A DNA stretch of 64,000 nucleotides, from positions 1 to 64,000 of the forward strand of contig NZ_JACZCS010000025.1 in NCBI RefSeq assembly GCF_014904745.1, in the 5' to 3' direction. The DNA is from Oricola nitratireducens. Its GTDB lineage: Bacteria; Pseudomonadota; Alphaproteobacteria; Rhizobiales; Rhizobiaceae. Shown piece by piece: positions 50,546 to 58,929 of the stretch (position 1 is the first letter of the stretch; the number at the start of each line of letters is the position of its first letter). Under the pieces are notes generated by a model that saw only the letters and a program-made list of their open reading frames with translations, had not been told where the DNA came from and ran no database searches. Both the position numbers and the translations under genes were made by a program.

Positions 50546-51241
50546 ATGATGAACGCCGAAACAAAAATCACCGCCGAGGCACAGGCCAAGGAAGATCTCT
50601 ACTACATGGTCCACAAGGGCATTCGCTTCGCCAATGCCAGGATGCTCGTCGCGATCGGGCAGACCGACCCGGCCGACGATGCCGCCGTCGATGCCACGCT
50701 CGCCCGGCTTGCCGAGCATCTCGAGATCAGCCGCAGCCATCTGGAACACGAGAACAGCGCAATCCACACCGCTATCGAGGCGCGCTGCCCGGGCGGCAGC
50801 GATCACGCGTCCGAGGATCACGGCGAGCATCTGAACTCGTTCGAGGAACTCGCCCGGCTGGCGGAAGACGTCGCCTCGGCAACCATCGACCGCGCGGCGA
50901 AACTGCGCCGTCTCTACCAGCGCTTCGCGCTGTTCGTCGCCGACGACTTCGCGCACATGCATGAGGAGGAGACCGAATTGCAGCCATTGATCGAGAAGCA
51001 TTTCTCGGCCGAGGAAATCGCCGGCATCCATCAGCGGATCGTGCAGAACATTCCGCCGATGAAGATGGCAAAGTTCCTGCGCTTCATGCTGGGCGGCGCG
51101 AGCCCGGCCGAACGCATCGGGATGCTGACCGGCATGCAGACGGGCATGCCGGCGGACATCTTCAACGGGATGATGGAAGCGGTGACCGGCGCGAAGTGGC
51201 GCATGGGCGACTGGGATGCGCTGGAGCGCGCGGTATGTTGA
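50546..51241 (+). CDS. Hemerythrin-like protein
   Basis: A 231-residue four-helix protein of the hemerythrin HHE group. Candidate iron ligands are in YYMVHKGIRFANARM, SRSHLEHENSAIHTAIE, EDHGEHLNSFEEL and FAHMHEEETELQPLIEKHF. AGGAG precedes the ATG at 50546. It may bind oxygen, NO or iron in the cytoplasm. It is divergent from a LysR gene. Confidence 0.83.
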   Translation: MMNAETKITAEAQAKEDLYYMVHKGIRFANARMLVAIGQTDPADDAAVDATLARLAEHLEISRSHLEHENSAIHTAIEARCPGGSDHASEDHGEHLNSFEELARLAEDVASATIDRAAKLRRLYQRFALFVADDFAHMHEEETELQPLIEKHFSAEEIAGIHQRIVQNIPPMKMAKFLRFMLGGASPAERIGMLTGMQTGMPADIFNGMMEAVTGAKWRMGDWDALERAVC

Positions 51242-51264
51242 CCGGCCGGTCGCCGAGGCCGGGA

Positions 51265-51406
51265 GGCGGGTCCGCACCCGCCGCCGGCTTTGCCGGGCGA
51301 ACCGTGCCCGATCCAGGCAAATGCACGCGCACTTGCCCCGGTTGTCCCTACGGGGCGAAGTCTACGGAACGCTGAGAGAAGGACGCCGGGAGGCGTCCTC
51401 GTTCCG
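51265..51406 (+). ncRNA. Hairpin-rich intergenic region before the chemoreceptor gene
   Basis: Most of the 302-base gap 51242-51543 is covered by inverted repeats: GGCGGGT/ACCCGCC (51265-51282), CCGGC TTT GCCGG (about 51284-51296), GGCAAATGC/GCACTTGCC with one mismatch (about 51317-51338), CCCCG/CGGGG, and a long compound stem CGGAACG ... AGGACGCC GGGA GGCGTCCT CGTTCCG (51365-51406) with an eight-base one-sided bulge CTGAGAGA. The first two may terminate the hemerythrin transcript. The last resembles a folded leader or small RNA. No known class is recognised. Confidence 0.35.
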
Positions 51407-51543
51407 TCACGGCATGCGCCTGCACATTGTGCGTTGCGAAAAGGTAACTTTCCGATTCTCAATTTCGAGGGGCAGGCGATAAGCATTTGTTTAAATTTGA
51501 TTCAATCTAATGACCTCCAGCAACGTAAGCCGGAAGTCCCCAG

Positions 51544-53373
51544 ATGAAATCCCTGAAAATATCGCACCGCATCTATGTTCTCACCGCGCTCGCGCTCGCC
51601 TTCATGGCGGCGGCCGTCGCCTATGAAACCTATTCGGGCCATGCCATCGCCGTTGCCGAACGCAAGGCCAAGCTCGCCGACATGAACGCCAATGCCGTCT
51701 CGATCATGGCGGATTACAACGCTCGCGCCGAAGCCGGCGACATGACGGTCGACGAGGCACAGAAGCGCGCCACGGACGCGATCATGGCGATGCGTTACGG
51801 TACGGACGGCTATTTCTGGCTGCAGCGCCTCGACGGCGTGATGATCGCTCACCCGATCAAGCCCGCGCTGAACGGCAAAAACCTGATCGGGATGGAGGAT
51901 CCGACCGGCAAGAAGTTCTTCGCCGAGATGATCGACGTCGTCGAAGCGAAGGGCGCCGGTTTCGTCGATTACATGTGGCCGAAGCCCGGCTTCGACGCGC
52001 CGGTGAAGAAATATTCGCATGTGGCCGGATTCAAGCCCTGGGGCTGGGTCGTCGGCACGGGCGTCTATGCCGACGATCTGCAGGCGCTGCTGATGCGCTC
52101 GATCATGACCGCGGTCATCACGCTGCTGGTCACGGCGGTTGCCACGATGCTGGCCGCCTTTGCCATCGGCCGCTCGATTTCGCGTCCGATCACGGATCTG
52201 AAGACGGTGATGAACGAGGTTGCGCGCAACGACACGACAAACGACGTGCCGCATGCGACGCGCGGCGACGAGATCGGCGAGATGGCGAACGCGCTGGTCG
52301 CGTTGCGCGAATCCGTCGTCGAGCGCAACGAACTGGAGCTGCGCAAGGACGAGCAGCAGAAGGAAATCGAAGGCCAGCGCCAGGCCCATGACGCACAGAC
52401 GGCCCGTGTCAGCGCCGCCCAGATCGCGGTTGTGGACTCGCTTGGCGCCGCGCTCGACCGGCTCTCCGCCGGCGACCTGACGGTCGAGGTCGACGATCTC
52501 GGTTCCGACTACGCCAAGCTGCGCGCCGACTTCAACCGCACCGCCGCCCAGCTTCGCACCATGGTCAGCTCGATCGCCAAGACCATCGAGACGATCCAGG
52601 GCGGGGCGAGCGAGATCAGCTCGGCGACCAACGACCTGTCGCGGCGCACCGAACAGCAGGCCGCGGCGCTCGAGGAAACCGCCGCCGCGCTCGACGAGAT
52701 CACCGCGACGGTGAAGCAGTCGTCGACCGGCGCCGCCGAGGCGCGCGACATCGTCGCCAAGGCGCGCGACGAAGCCGAGGAGTCCGGCAGTGTCGTGCGC
52801 AACGCGGTCTCGGCGATGGGCCGCATCGAGGAATCGTCGCGGCGGATCACCGAGATCACCACGGTCATCGACGAGATCGCCTTCCAGACCAACCTGCTGG
52901 CGCTGAATGCCGGCGTGGAAGCGGCGCGTGCCGGCGAGGCCGGCAAGGGCTTCGCGGTGGTCGCGCAGGAAGTGCGCGAACTCGCCCAGCGCTCCGCCAC
53001 CGCGGCCAAGGAGATCAAGAGCCTGATCGACACCTCGGCCTCGGAAGTCGAGAACGGGGTCGAACTGGTCAACGCGACCGGCGCCGCCCTGAAGGCGATT
53101 GCCGACGGCGTGCAGGAGATCAGCCAGCGCGTCGAGACGATCGCGACATCGTCGCGCGAACAGGCGATGGGTCTGCAGGAGATCAACGTCGCGATCAACG
53201 ACATGGACCAGACCACGCAGCAGAACGCGGCGATGGTCGAGGAGACGACCGCTGCCAGCCATTCGCTCGCCGAGGAGGCGCAGAACCTGGCGCAGATGAT
53301 CGCCCAGTTCTCGACCGAGGAACGGCGCGAGACCGGCGAGCCGCGCAGGGACGCGCAGCGCAAGGCGGCCTGA
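51544..53373 (+). CDS. Methyl-accepting chemotaxis protein with Cache domain
   Basis: A 609-residue chemoreceptor. Membrane segments at about 11-27 and 188-208 enclose a periplasmic single-Cache domain ([51 protein letters not shown]-like end). HAMP-type helices follow to about 300, with a second HAMP-like unit near 310-345, then the signalling domain ([35 protein letters not shown]). The C-terminus lacks a CheR-binding pentapeptide. sCache domains of this kind often bind small organic acids; ligand unknown. Preceded by a hairpin-rich leader and followed by a strong terminator. Confidence 0.93.
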   Translation: MKSLKISHRIYVLTALALAFMAAAVAYETYSGHAIAVAERKAKLADMNANAVSIMADYNARAEAGDMTVDEAQKRATDAIMAMRYGTDGYFWLQRLDGVMIAHPIKPALNGKNLIGMEDPTGKKFFAEMIDVVEAKGAGFVDYMWPKPGFDAPVKKYSHVAGFKPWGWVVGTGVYADDLQALLMRSIMTAVITLLVTAVATMLAAFAIGRSISRPITDLKTVMNEVARNDTTNDVPHATRGDEIGEMANALVALRESVVERNELELRKDEQQKEIEGQRQAHDAQTARVSAAQIAVVDSLGAALDRLSAGDLTVEVDDLGSDYAKLRADFNRTAAQLRTMVSSIAKTIETIQGGASEISSATNDLSRRTEQQAAALEETAAALDEITATVKQSSTGAAEARDIVAKARDEAEESGSVVRNAVSAMGRIEESSRRITEITTVIDEIAFQTNLLALNAGVEAARAGEAGKGFAVVAQEVRELAQRSATAAKEIKSLIDTSASEVENGVELVNATGAALKAIADGVQEISQRVETIATSSREQAMGLQEINVAINDMDQTTQQNAAMVEETTAASHSLAEEAQNLAQMIAQFSTEERRETGEPRRDAQRKAA

Positions 53374-53408
53374 TCGTTCCGCGCCACGATCCAGCATGAA
53401 AAAGACCA

Positions 53409-53437
53409 GCCGGGGCAAAACGTTGCCCCGGCTTTTT
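53409..53437. terminator. Bidirectional terminator
   Basis: GCCGGGGCAA (53409-53418), loop AACG, TTGCCCCGGC (53423-53432), then TTTTT; the other strand also reads into T-rich sequence. It lies between the chemoreceptor gene and the convergent transporter gene. Confidence 0.9.
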
Positions 53438-53447
53438 CATGTCCGAT

Positions 53448-54860
53448 TCACCCGAAGACGAGGGGGCCGAGAACCGCGCCGGCGGCAAGCGCCACGGCGA
53501 TGCCGATGACGTCCAGCCCGGCGCCGGCGCGGATCATGTCGGTTCGGGTGACGGCGGGATTGGCGAAGACGATGGCGTTGGGCGGCGTCGCCACCGGCAG
53601 CATGAACCCGATCGACGCGGCCATCGCCACCGGCAGGGCGAACACCATCACATCGGCTCCCATCGCCAGCGCCATCGCACCGGCGACGGGCAGGAAGATC
53701 GCCGCCATGGCGGTGTTGGAGGCGAGTTCGCCGAGATAGACGATGATCACCGCCAGCGTCAGCAGGATCGCGATCACGGGAAAGCCTTGCAGCGCCTCGG
53801 CGCGTTCGCCGATCCAGACGGCGAGGCCGGTGTCGTCGATCGCGGACGCCAGTGCGAGCCCGCCGCCGAACAGGATCAGCACGTCCCAGCGCAGGCCCGC
53901 GGCGGTGTTCCAGTCGAGCAGGCGCGTTTTTTGGCCGCCGCCGGCGGGAATGACGAACAGGGCGACGGCGCCGGCCATGGCGATGCCGGCGTCGGTGAGC
54001 GCCAGGCCCGGAACGAGCTTCGCCAGCGCCGGGCGGGCGACCCAGCCAAGCGCGGTCAGAAACGCGACGACGGCGACCCGCTTTTCGCCCGATGACATCG
54101 CCCCGAGCCCGGAAATGCCGACGTCCATGTGGCCCGGTTCCGGCCGGAAGGCCCATCTGGTCAGGACCAGCCACGTGACCGGCAGCAGGATGAAGACGAC
54201 GGGCAGTCCGACCAGCATCCACTCGGCGAAACCGATGACGACGCCGTGGGTCTTTTCCATATAGGCGGCGAACAGCGCGTTGGGCGGCGTGCCGATCAGC
54301 GACCCGATGCCGCCGATGGTCGCGGCATAGGCCGTGCCGAGCATGACCGCGGGCGCGAATTCGCGGTCGCCGGAGCGCATGGCGGCGATCGAGGCGGCGA
54401 TCGGCGCGACCACCATCGCCGCCGCGGTGTTGGAGATCCACAGGCTGAGGAACGCGGTGACGGCCATCACGGCAAGAATGACGACGGCCGGGTCGCCGCT
54501 GGTCCTTGCCAGGATCGCGAATGCCAGGCGGCGGTGCAGGTTCCATTTCTCGATGGCGCGCGCGATCAGGAAGCCGCCGAGAAACAGGAAGATCACCGGA
54601 TTGGCGTAGGACGGGCCGAGCCGCTCGACCGAGGCGATGCCGAACAGCGGAAAGAAGACCAGCGGCAGCAGCGCCGTGACGGGAAGCGGCAGCGCCTCGG
54701 TCATCCACAGGACGGCCATGATCAGGCCGATGGCGCCGGCGGACTGGGCCTCGCGGCTCAGCCCGGCGAAGGGTCCGGTGATGGTGAGCGAGGCGATGAG
54801 AGCGACGGCGATCCAGATGGCGGCCGTTGCGAAGCCGCGTGTTCTTGTCTTGTCATTCAT
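53448..54860 (-). CDS. DASS-family (SLC13) sodium-coupled anion symporter
   Basis: A 470-residue inner-membrane transporter with about eleven segments. Both SNT signatures of the family are present: LSLWISNTAAAMVVAPIA and LGELASNTAMAAIFLPVA. WMTEALPLPVTALLPLVFFP is the conserved early helix. It should import C4-dicarboxylates or similar anions (possibly sulfate) with sodium. The start at 54860 (MNDKTRTRGFATAAIW) is chosen; upstream frame is unsupported. Substrate not resolved. Confidence 0.9.
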   Translation of the reverse strand: MNDKTRTRGFATAAIWIAVALIASLTITGPFAGLSREAQSAGAIGLIMAVLWMTEALPLPVTALLPLVFFPLFGIASVERLGPSYANPVIFLFLGGFLIARAIEKWNLHRRLAFAILARTSGDPAVVILAVMAVTAFLSLWISNTAAAMVVAPIAASIAAMRSGDREFAPAVMLGTAYAATIGGIGSLIGTPPNALFAAYMEKTHGVVIGFAEWMLVGLPVVFILLPVTWLVLTRWAFRPEPGHMDVGISGLGAMSSGEKRVAVVAFLTALGWVARPALAKLVPGLALTDAGIAMAGAVALFVIPAGGGQKTRLLDWNTAAGLRWDVLILFGGGLALASAIDDTGLAVWIGERAEALQGFPVIAILLTLAVIIVYLGELASNTAMAAIFLPVAGAMALAMGADVMVFALPVAMAASIGFMLPVATPPNAIVFANPAVTRTDMIRAGAGLDVIGIAVALAAGAVLGPLVFG

Positions 54861-54982
54861 GGTCTGGCGCGCCGCTCCTCTCTGCGATTCCCGGCGACCG
54901 TAACGGTCATGGAAGCGGCACGAATTGACGGCGGTCAAAGCTGCCGAATGGCGGTATGACCGAACGTTTCTCCGTTGCAAAC

Positions 54983-55002
54983 ATATAACGATGTCTTTAT
55001 AT
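54983..55002. promoter_or_regulatory. Operator-like palindrome before the homocysteine methyltransferase gene
   Basis: ATATAACGA (54983-54991), spacer TG, TCTTTATAT (54994-55002): an 8-of-9 inverted repeat with the same two-base spacer and core as the site at 14102-14123. It lies 31 bases before the start codon at 55033. Probably the binding site of the same repressor. Confidence 0.6.
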
Positions 55003-55032
55003 CATTATATCAGTTGCAATCGAGGTATTCGC

Positions 55033-56043
55033 ATGTCCAATCCGCTTTCCGATCTCATCGCCGAAAAGGGCGTGCTTCTCGCCGACGGGGCGACGGGCAC
55101 CAATCTGTTTGCGATGGGTCTGATGTCCGGCGACGCGCCCGAATTGTGGAACACGGACGCGCCGGAAAAGATCACCAAGCTGCACCAGGATTTCGTCGAC
55201 GCGGGCGCCGATATCATCCTGACGAACTCGTTCGGCGGGACGCGGCACCGGCTGCAGCTGCACGACGCGCAGGACCGGGTGTTCGAACTCAACAAAAAGG
55301 CCGCCGAACTGGCGCGCGCGGTCGCCGACAAGGCGGACCACAAGGTCATCGTCGCGGGTTCCGTCGGGCCGACGGGAGAACTGCTGGTACCGCTCGGCGC
55401 GCTTACCTTCGAGAAGGCCGTCGAAGCGTTCAAGGAACAGATCGAGGGGCTGAAGGCCGGCGGCGCGGATGTCGCCTGGATCGAGACCATGTCGTCGCCG
55501 GAGGAAATCCGCGCGGCCGCCGAAGGCGCGATCGCGGCGGGGATGCCCTATGTCTTCACCGGGTCCTTCGATACGGCCGGCAAGACGATGATGGGCCTGC
55601 ATCCGAAGGACATGCACACGGTGCTCGACGGGGAGCCGGAACAGCCGATCGCGATCGGCGCCAATTGCGGCGTCGGCGCGCCGGACATCCTGTCCTCGCT
55701 GCTCGACATGAGCGCGGCGAAGCCGGACGCGACGCTGATCGTCAAGGGCAATTGCGGCATTCCGCAATTCCAGGGCGAGAAGATCGTCTATTCGGGCACG
55801 CCGGAACTGATGGCCGACTACGTCCATCTCGCGCTCGATGCGGGCGCGACGATCATCGGCGGGTGCTGCGGCACGACCTGCGATCACCTCAGGGCGATGC
55901 GCGAAGCGCTGGATCACCACACAAAGGGCGCGCGGCCGACGCTGGACGACGTGGTCGCCAAGATCGGGCCGTTAAAGAACAAGTCGGCGGCGACCGGCGA
56001 TGCCGCGCCGCGCCGCGAACGCCGGGGCCGCCGGCGCGGCTGA
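55033..56043 (+). CDS. BHMT-like homocysteine S-methyltransferase
   Basis: A 336-residue zinc-dependent homocysteine methyltransferase: LLADGATGTNLFAMGL at the N-terminus, DIILTNSFGGTRHRL, GSVGPTGELL, and zinc ligands Cys212 (GANCGVG), Cys278 and Cys279 (GGCCGTTC). The same fold is the first module of MetH. It is usually annotated betaine-homocysteine methyltransferase. Since the folate module, the corrinoid module and a reactivase are encoded separately in this window, it may be the homocysteine part of a split MetH. The last 12 residues (PRRERRGRRRG) are an Arg-rich tail like those of its potential partners. GAGG lies eight bases before the ATG. Confidence 0.9.
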   Translation: MSNPLSDLIAEKGVLLADGATGTNLFAMGLMSGDAPELWNTDAPEKITKLHQDFVDAGADIILTNSFGGTRHRLQLHDAQDRVFELNKKAAELARAVADKADHKVIVAGSVGPTGELLVPLGALTFEKAVEAFKEQIEGLKAGGADVAWIETMSSPEEIRAAAEGAIAAGMPYVFTGSFDTAGKTMMGLHPKDMHTVLDGEPEQPIAIGANCGVGAPDILSSLLDMSAAKPDATLIVKGNCGIPQFQGEKIVYSGTPELMADYVHLALDAGATIIGGCCGTTCDHLRAMREALDHHTKGARPTLDDVVAKIGPLKNKSAATGDAAPRRERRGRRRG

Positions 56044-56052
56044 CGCCGGCGT

Positions 56053-57084
56053 TCACACAAGTCCGTTTTCAATCAGGAATTGCGCTGTGGCGCACAGGGC
56101 TTCGTCCACCGGGATGAAGTCCATGCCGAAGACCTCGCGCGTCCGAGCACTGGTAAATTCGCGGCGAATGTCGAGCAGCGGAACCGCAGTCCTGGCGGCG
56201 CTGTCAACCTGCGCCAGCATGCGGACCGCCGCGTTTGGCGCGCGCCGGGTGACGATGCCGCGGTCCGGGTACCGCGCGGCGAGAACTGCCGCCATTTCCG
56301 GAAACCAGAGAAAGCCCGAGACGCCGAGATGGCGGGCGCCGATGCTTTGCGGCGTGGCTATCGCCCGGACATGCATGGCGGCGATATCGCGCACGTCGAC
56401 GAGGGCGAAGCCGATATTGGGCACCGCCGGATCCTTGGCGCGCAGGATACGCTGGACGAGCGCCAGCGACGTGCCGATATGGCCGTCGAGCGGCGGACCG
56501 ATCACGAGGCCCGGGTTGATGACGGTCAGGTGCATGTCGGGCGCCTGCGTGCGCACGAAATCCCAGGCGGCGCGTTCGGCCAGCGTCTTCGACTTGGCGT
56601 AGGGCGTGATCTCCGGCCAGTCGGGGTCGGACCAGTCGCTTTCGTCGTAGATCCTGCCGGCCGGCATGCCGCCGGATTCTCCCACCGCGGCGATCGACGA
56701 CGTCAGGACGACGCGGGTTATGCCGGCGGCTTTCGCGGCACGCAGGGCGCGCAACGTGCCGTCGACGGCGGGGCGGATGATATCGTCCTCGTTCTGCGGC
56801 TGTTCGAGGGGGAGGGGCGAGGCGGTGTGGACGAGGACGTCCATGCCTTCGGCCGCCTCGGTCCAGCCGCTGTCGGACATCAGGTCGAGCTCGACGAAGC
56901 GCAGCCGGCTTTCGGCGGCTGGATCGGAAAGATGCGGGCGCACCGCGTCGGCGATCTCGTGTTCACGATCCGTGGCGCGCACGGAGCCGCGGACGGTGTA
57001 GCCCTCTTCGAGCAGCTGCAGGGCGATGTGCTTGGCGATGTAGCCGGAGGCCCCGGTCAGAAGGACGGATCTAGCCGCGCTCAT
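56053..57084 (-). CDS. NAD(P)-dependent extended SDR (dihydroflavonol reductase-like)
   Basis: A 343-residue extended short-chain reductase. VLLTGASGYIAKHIALQLLE is the dinucleotide motif, VLVHTASPLPLEQP and VVLTSSIAAVGESGG contain the substrate loop and Ser, and the catalytic YAKSK (Tyr-x-x-x-Lys) follows. This subgroup reduces aldehydes and ketones such as methylglyoxal or cinnamoyl-type substrates. Convergent with the BHMT-like gene. Substrate unknown. Confidence 0.88.
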   Translation of the reverse strand: MSAARSVLLTGASGYIAKHIALQLLEEGYTVRGSVRATDREHEIADAVRPHLSDPAAESRLRFVELDLMSDSGWTEAAEGMDVLVHTASPLPLEQPQNEDDIIRPAVDGTLRALRAAKAAGITRVVLTSSIAAVGESGGMPAGRIYDESDWSDPDWPEITPYAKSKTLAERAAWDFVRTQAPDMHLTVINPGLVIGPPLDGHIGTSLALVQRILRAKDPAVPNIGFALVDVRDIAAMHVRAIATPQSIGARHLGVSGFLWFPEMAAVLAARYPDRGIVTRRAPNAAVRMLAQVDSAARTAVPLLDIRREFTSARTREVFGMDFIPVDEALCATAQFLIENGLV

Positions 57085-57162
57085 TCGGCGCTCCCCGGCT
57101 TTACGATGTAAAGATCATGCGCCCGGTGTCCGGATTGTCCAGATCGACGCCCGCAGAAACAC

Positions 57163-58215
57163 TCAGGCACCGGCGAGCGCCTTTTCGCGATATTGGGACG
57201 GGCTCATGCCGATGCGTTCGCGGAAGGCGCGGTTGAAGGGGGCCAGAGAGGAATAGCCGAGATCGAAGGCGAGGCTGGTGATCTGGTCGCGCGCGGTTTC
57301 CGGTTCGGACAGCCGGCGCTTGGCCTCCTCGATGCGGTGGTCGTTGAGAAAGGCCGCGAAATTGCGGTAGCCGAGCCCCTTGTTGATCAATCGGCGCAGG
57401 CGGTGTTCCGGCATGTTCATGCGGTTCGCCAGTTCGCCGATGGTCAGTCCGGGATTGAGATAGACGCCTTCGTCGACGAGCTTTTCCAGCCGGGCGAGAT
57501 CGAAGCGGTCGGCGGCCGAATTGGGCGCGTTGGCCCGACGCGGCGGTTGCGGGGCGGCCGGAAACAGCGACTTGCGGATACCGGCGACGCCGAAGGCGAA
57601 ACCGGCGGTGACCGCGAACAGGATCGCCGAGACGGCGTGGCTTCCATAGCCGCCGCGCACATCCAGGATTTCATAGAATTCGATGATCCCGATGGCGAAA
57701 CAGACCAGCGGCACGAGGACGGCGACGATATTGGTGAACTGGCGGCGCGCGGCGACGAGGTCGTCGTTGAGGCTGCGGTGCGTCAGGATCAGGACGTGCG
57801 CCATCAGCGCCAGCACGATCAGGAGATGAAGCAGTTTCGAGCCGCGCTCGGTCGCCGGGAAGGGAATGCAGACGAAGAAGAGGGCCGCGATCGCGACAAG
57901 CGGCAGCGCCATCCAGGCGCGCCATTCGAATTCGTCGTCGAACAGCGCCATGATGAAAAGCCAGAAGAAGCCGGGCGACAGCATGGCGAAAAGCCTGAGC
58001 GGGATATGCAGCGGGCCGAGCGCCGACTGGACCGGATCGACCGCGGTGATCGCATAGACGGCCGCTCCGGCGGCAAACAGCGCGCCGAACAGCGTCACCT
58101 TGTGCAGGGGGCGAATGGAAAGGAGAAGGCCGGCGACGAGCAGCGAAATGCCCGCCGCGCCGCCACGCAGGGCGATCTCGGCGATCAGTGCGATCGAAGG
58201 GACCTGCTGTTCCAT
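57163..58215 (-). CDS. AraC-family regulator with N-terminal membrane domain
   Basis: A 350-residue protein. From the start at 58215 (MEQQVPSIALIAEIAL) seven hydrophobic segments occupy about residues 8-225; a linker and an AraC-type DNA-binding domain follow (LTIGELANRMNMPEHRLRRLINKGLGYRNF and ITSLAFDLGYSSLAPFNRAFRERIGMSPSQYR). Membrane-bound AraC regulators respond to signals in or near the membrane. Targets unknown; a 20-base-spaced repeat array lies 450 bases upstream between two other genes. Confidence 0.88.
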   Translation of the reverse strand: MEQQVPSIALIAEIALRGGAAGISLLVAGLLLSIRPLHKVTLFGALFAAGAAVYAITAVDPVQSALGPLHIPLRLFAMLSPGFFWLFIMALFDDEFEWRAWMALPLVAIAALFFVCIPFPATERGSKLLHLLIVLALMAHVLILTHRSLNDDLVAARRQFTNIVAVLVPLVCFAIGIIEFYEILDVRGGYGSHAVSAILFAVTAGFAFGVAGIRKSLFPAAPQPPRRANAPNSAADRFDLARLEKLVDEGVYLNPGLTIGELANRMNMPEHRLRRLINKGLGYRNFAAFLNDHRIEEAKRRLSEPETARDQITSLAFDLGYSSLAPFNRAFRERIGMSPSQYREKALAGA

Positions 58216-58307
58216 GGCCGGTAAAATAATCGTTCCGCCGGCCCGCGAAAAGGAGTCGGCGGATTTTCCCGGCATTTTGTGTGCCGCGCGTCCGCGGCGC
58301 TTCGGCA

Positions 58308-58571
58308 TCAGAATCCGAAGGCGGGATTGACCGGCGCGGACGGGAAGCGCGCATCCGGCTTGCCGCGGGTGACGTGGCAGACGATACCGGCCTTCGGATC
58401 CTTCGGATCACAGGCCTGGCCGGGAATCGAGCCGGTGGTCCTGGTGTCGACGCGGGTTTCCTTTTTCACCGGCGCCTCGTCGGCGACGGAGGGTGCGATC
58501 GCGGCGGTTGCAAAAGACAGGCCCAGGAGGGCGGCGGCGGACAACTGCATCAAGCGAGATGGCGTTTTCAT
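58308..58571 (-). CDS. Small secreted protein of unknown function
   Basis: An 87-residue protein. The ATG at 58571 has AAGGA ten bases upstream and opens a signal peptide (LMQLSAAALLGLSFATAAIA). The mature part of about 58 residues has two cysteines (QACDPKDPKAGIVCHV) likely to form a disulfide, and ends PAFGF. No family recognised. Confidence 0.7.
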   Translation of the reverse strand: MKTPSRLMQLSAAALLGLSFATAAIAPSVADEAPVKKETRVDTRTTGSIPGQACDPKDPKAGIVCHVTRGKPDARFPSAPVNPAFGF

Positions 58572-58666
58572 GATTTCATCCTTTCGTGCGCCGCTGCGGG
58601 CGAGGAGATCGCGTCCGGCGGGCAGCGCTGGCGACGAAATGGGGCCGGCACGGCGCTTTCGCCGCG

Positions 58667-58721
58667 CGGTTTTCGGAATCGGCAGACGATTTGCGGAATC
58701 GATCGGAGGTTTTCGGAATCG
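58667..58721. repeat. Three TTTCGGAATCG-type iterons at exact 20-base spacing
   Basis: TTTCGGAATCG at 58671, TTGCGGAATCG at 58691 and TTTCGGAATCG at 58711. The array sits in the 358-base divergent gap between the small secreted protein and the aminotransferase gene. Twenty bases is about two helical turns, so a regulator could bind all three on one face. The rest of the gap holds a weak 29-codon frame at 58788 (MISKPTTRTLHAELL...) without a good ribosome site and nothing else that I can name. Confidence 0.7.
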
Positions 58722-58929
58722 CGCGGCGGCAAAGGGGCGCGGATTTACGGATTGCGCGGCGCAATCGCGGGCGTTATTTTCGTGGCATGATCTCGAAACC
58801 GACAACGCGCACGCTGCATGCCGAACTGCTGCTGTTGTGCGCGCGCATAGGCTACTCGCCCCACGTCCCTTCCTGAACGCGACACAGGCGCCGCGAGGCG
58901 CATCCCTATCGTTTTTTCAGGAGGTTTCG

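Noticed and set aside
51502-53418. A 638-codon open frame antisense to the chemoreceptor gene
   Set aside because: Shadow of the repetitive coiled-coil coding sequence on the other strand.
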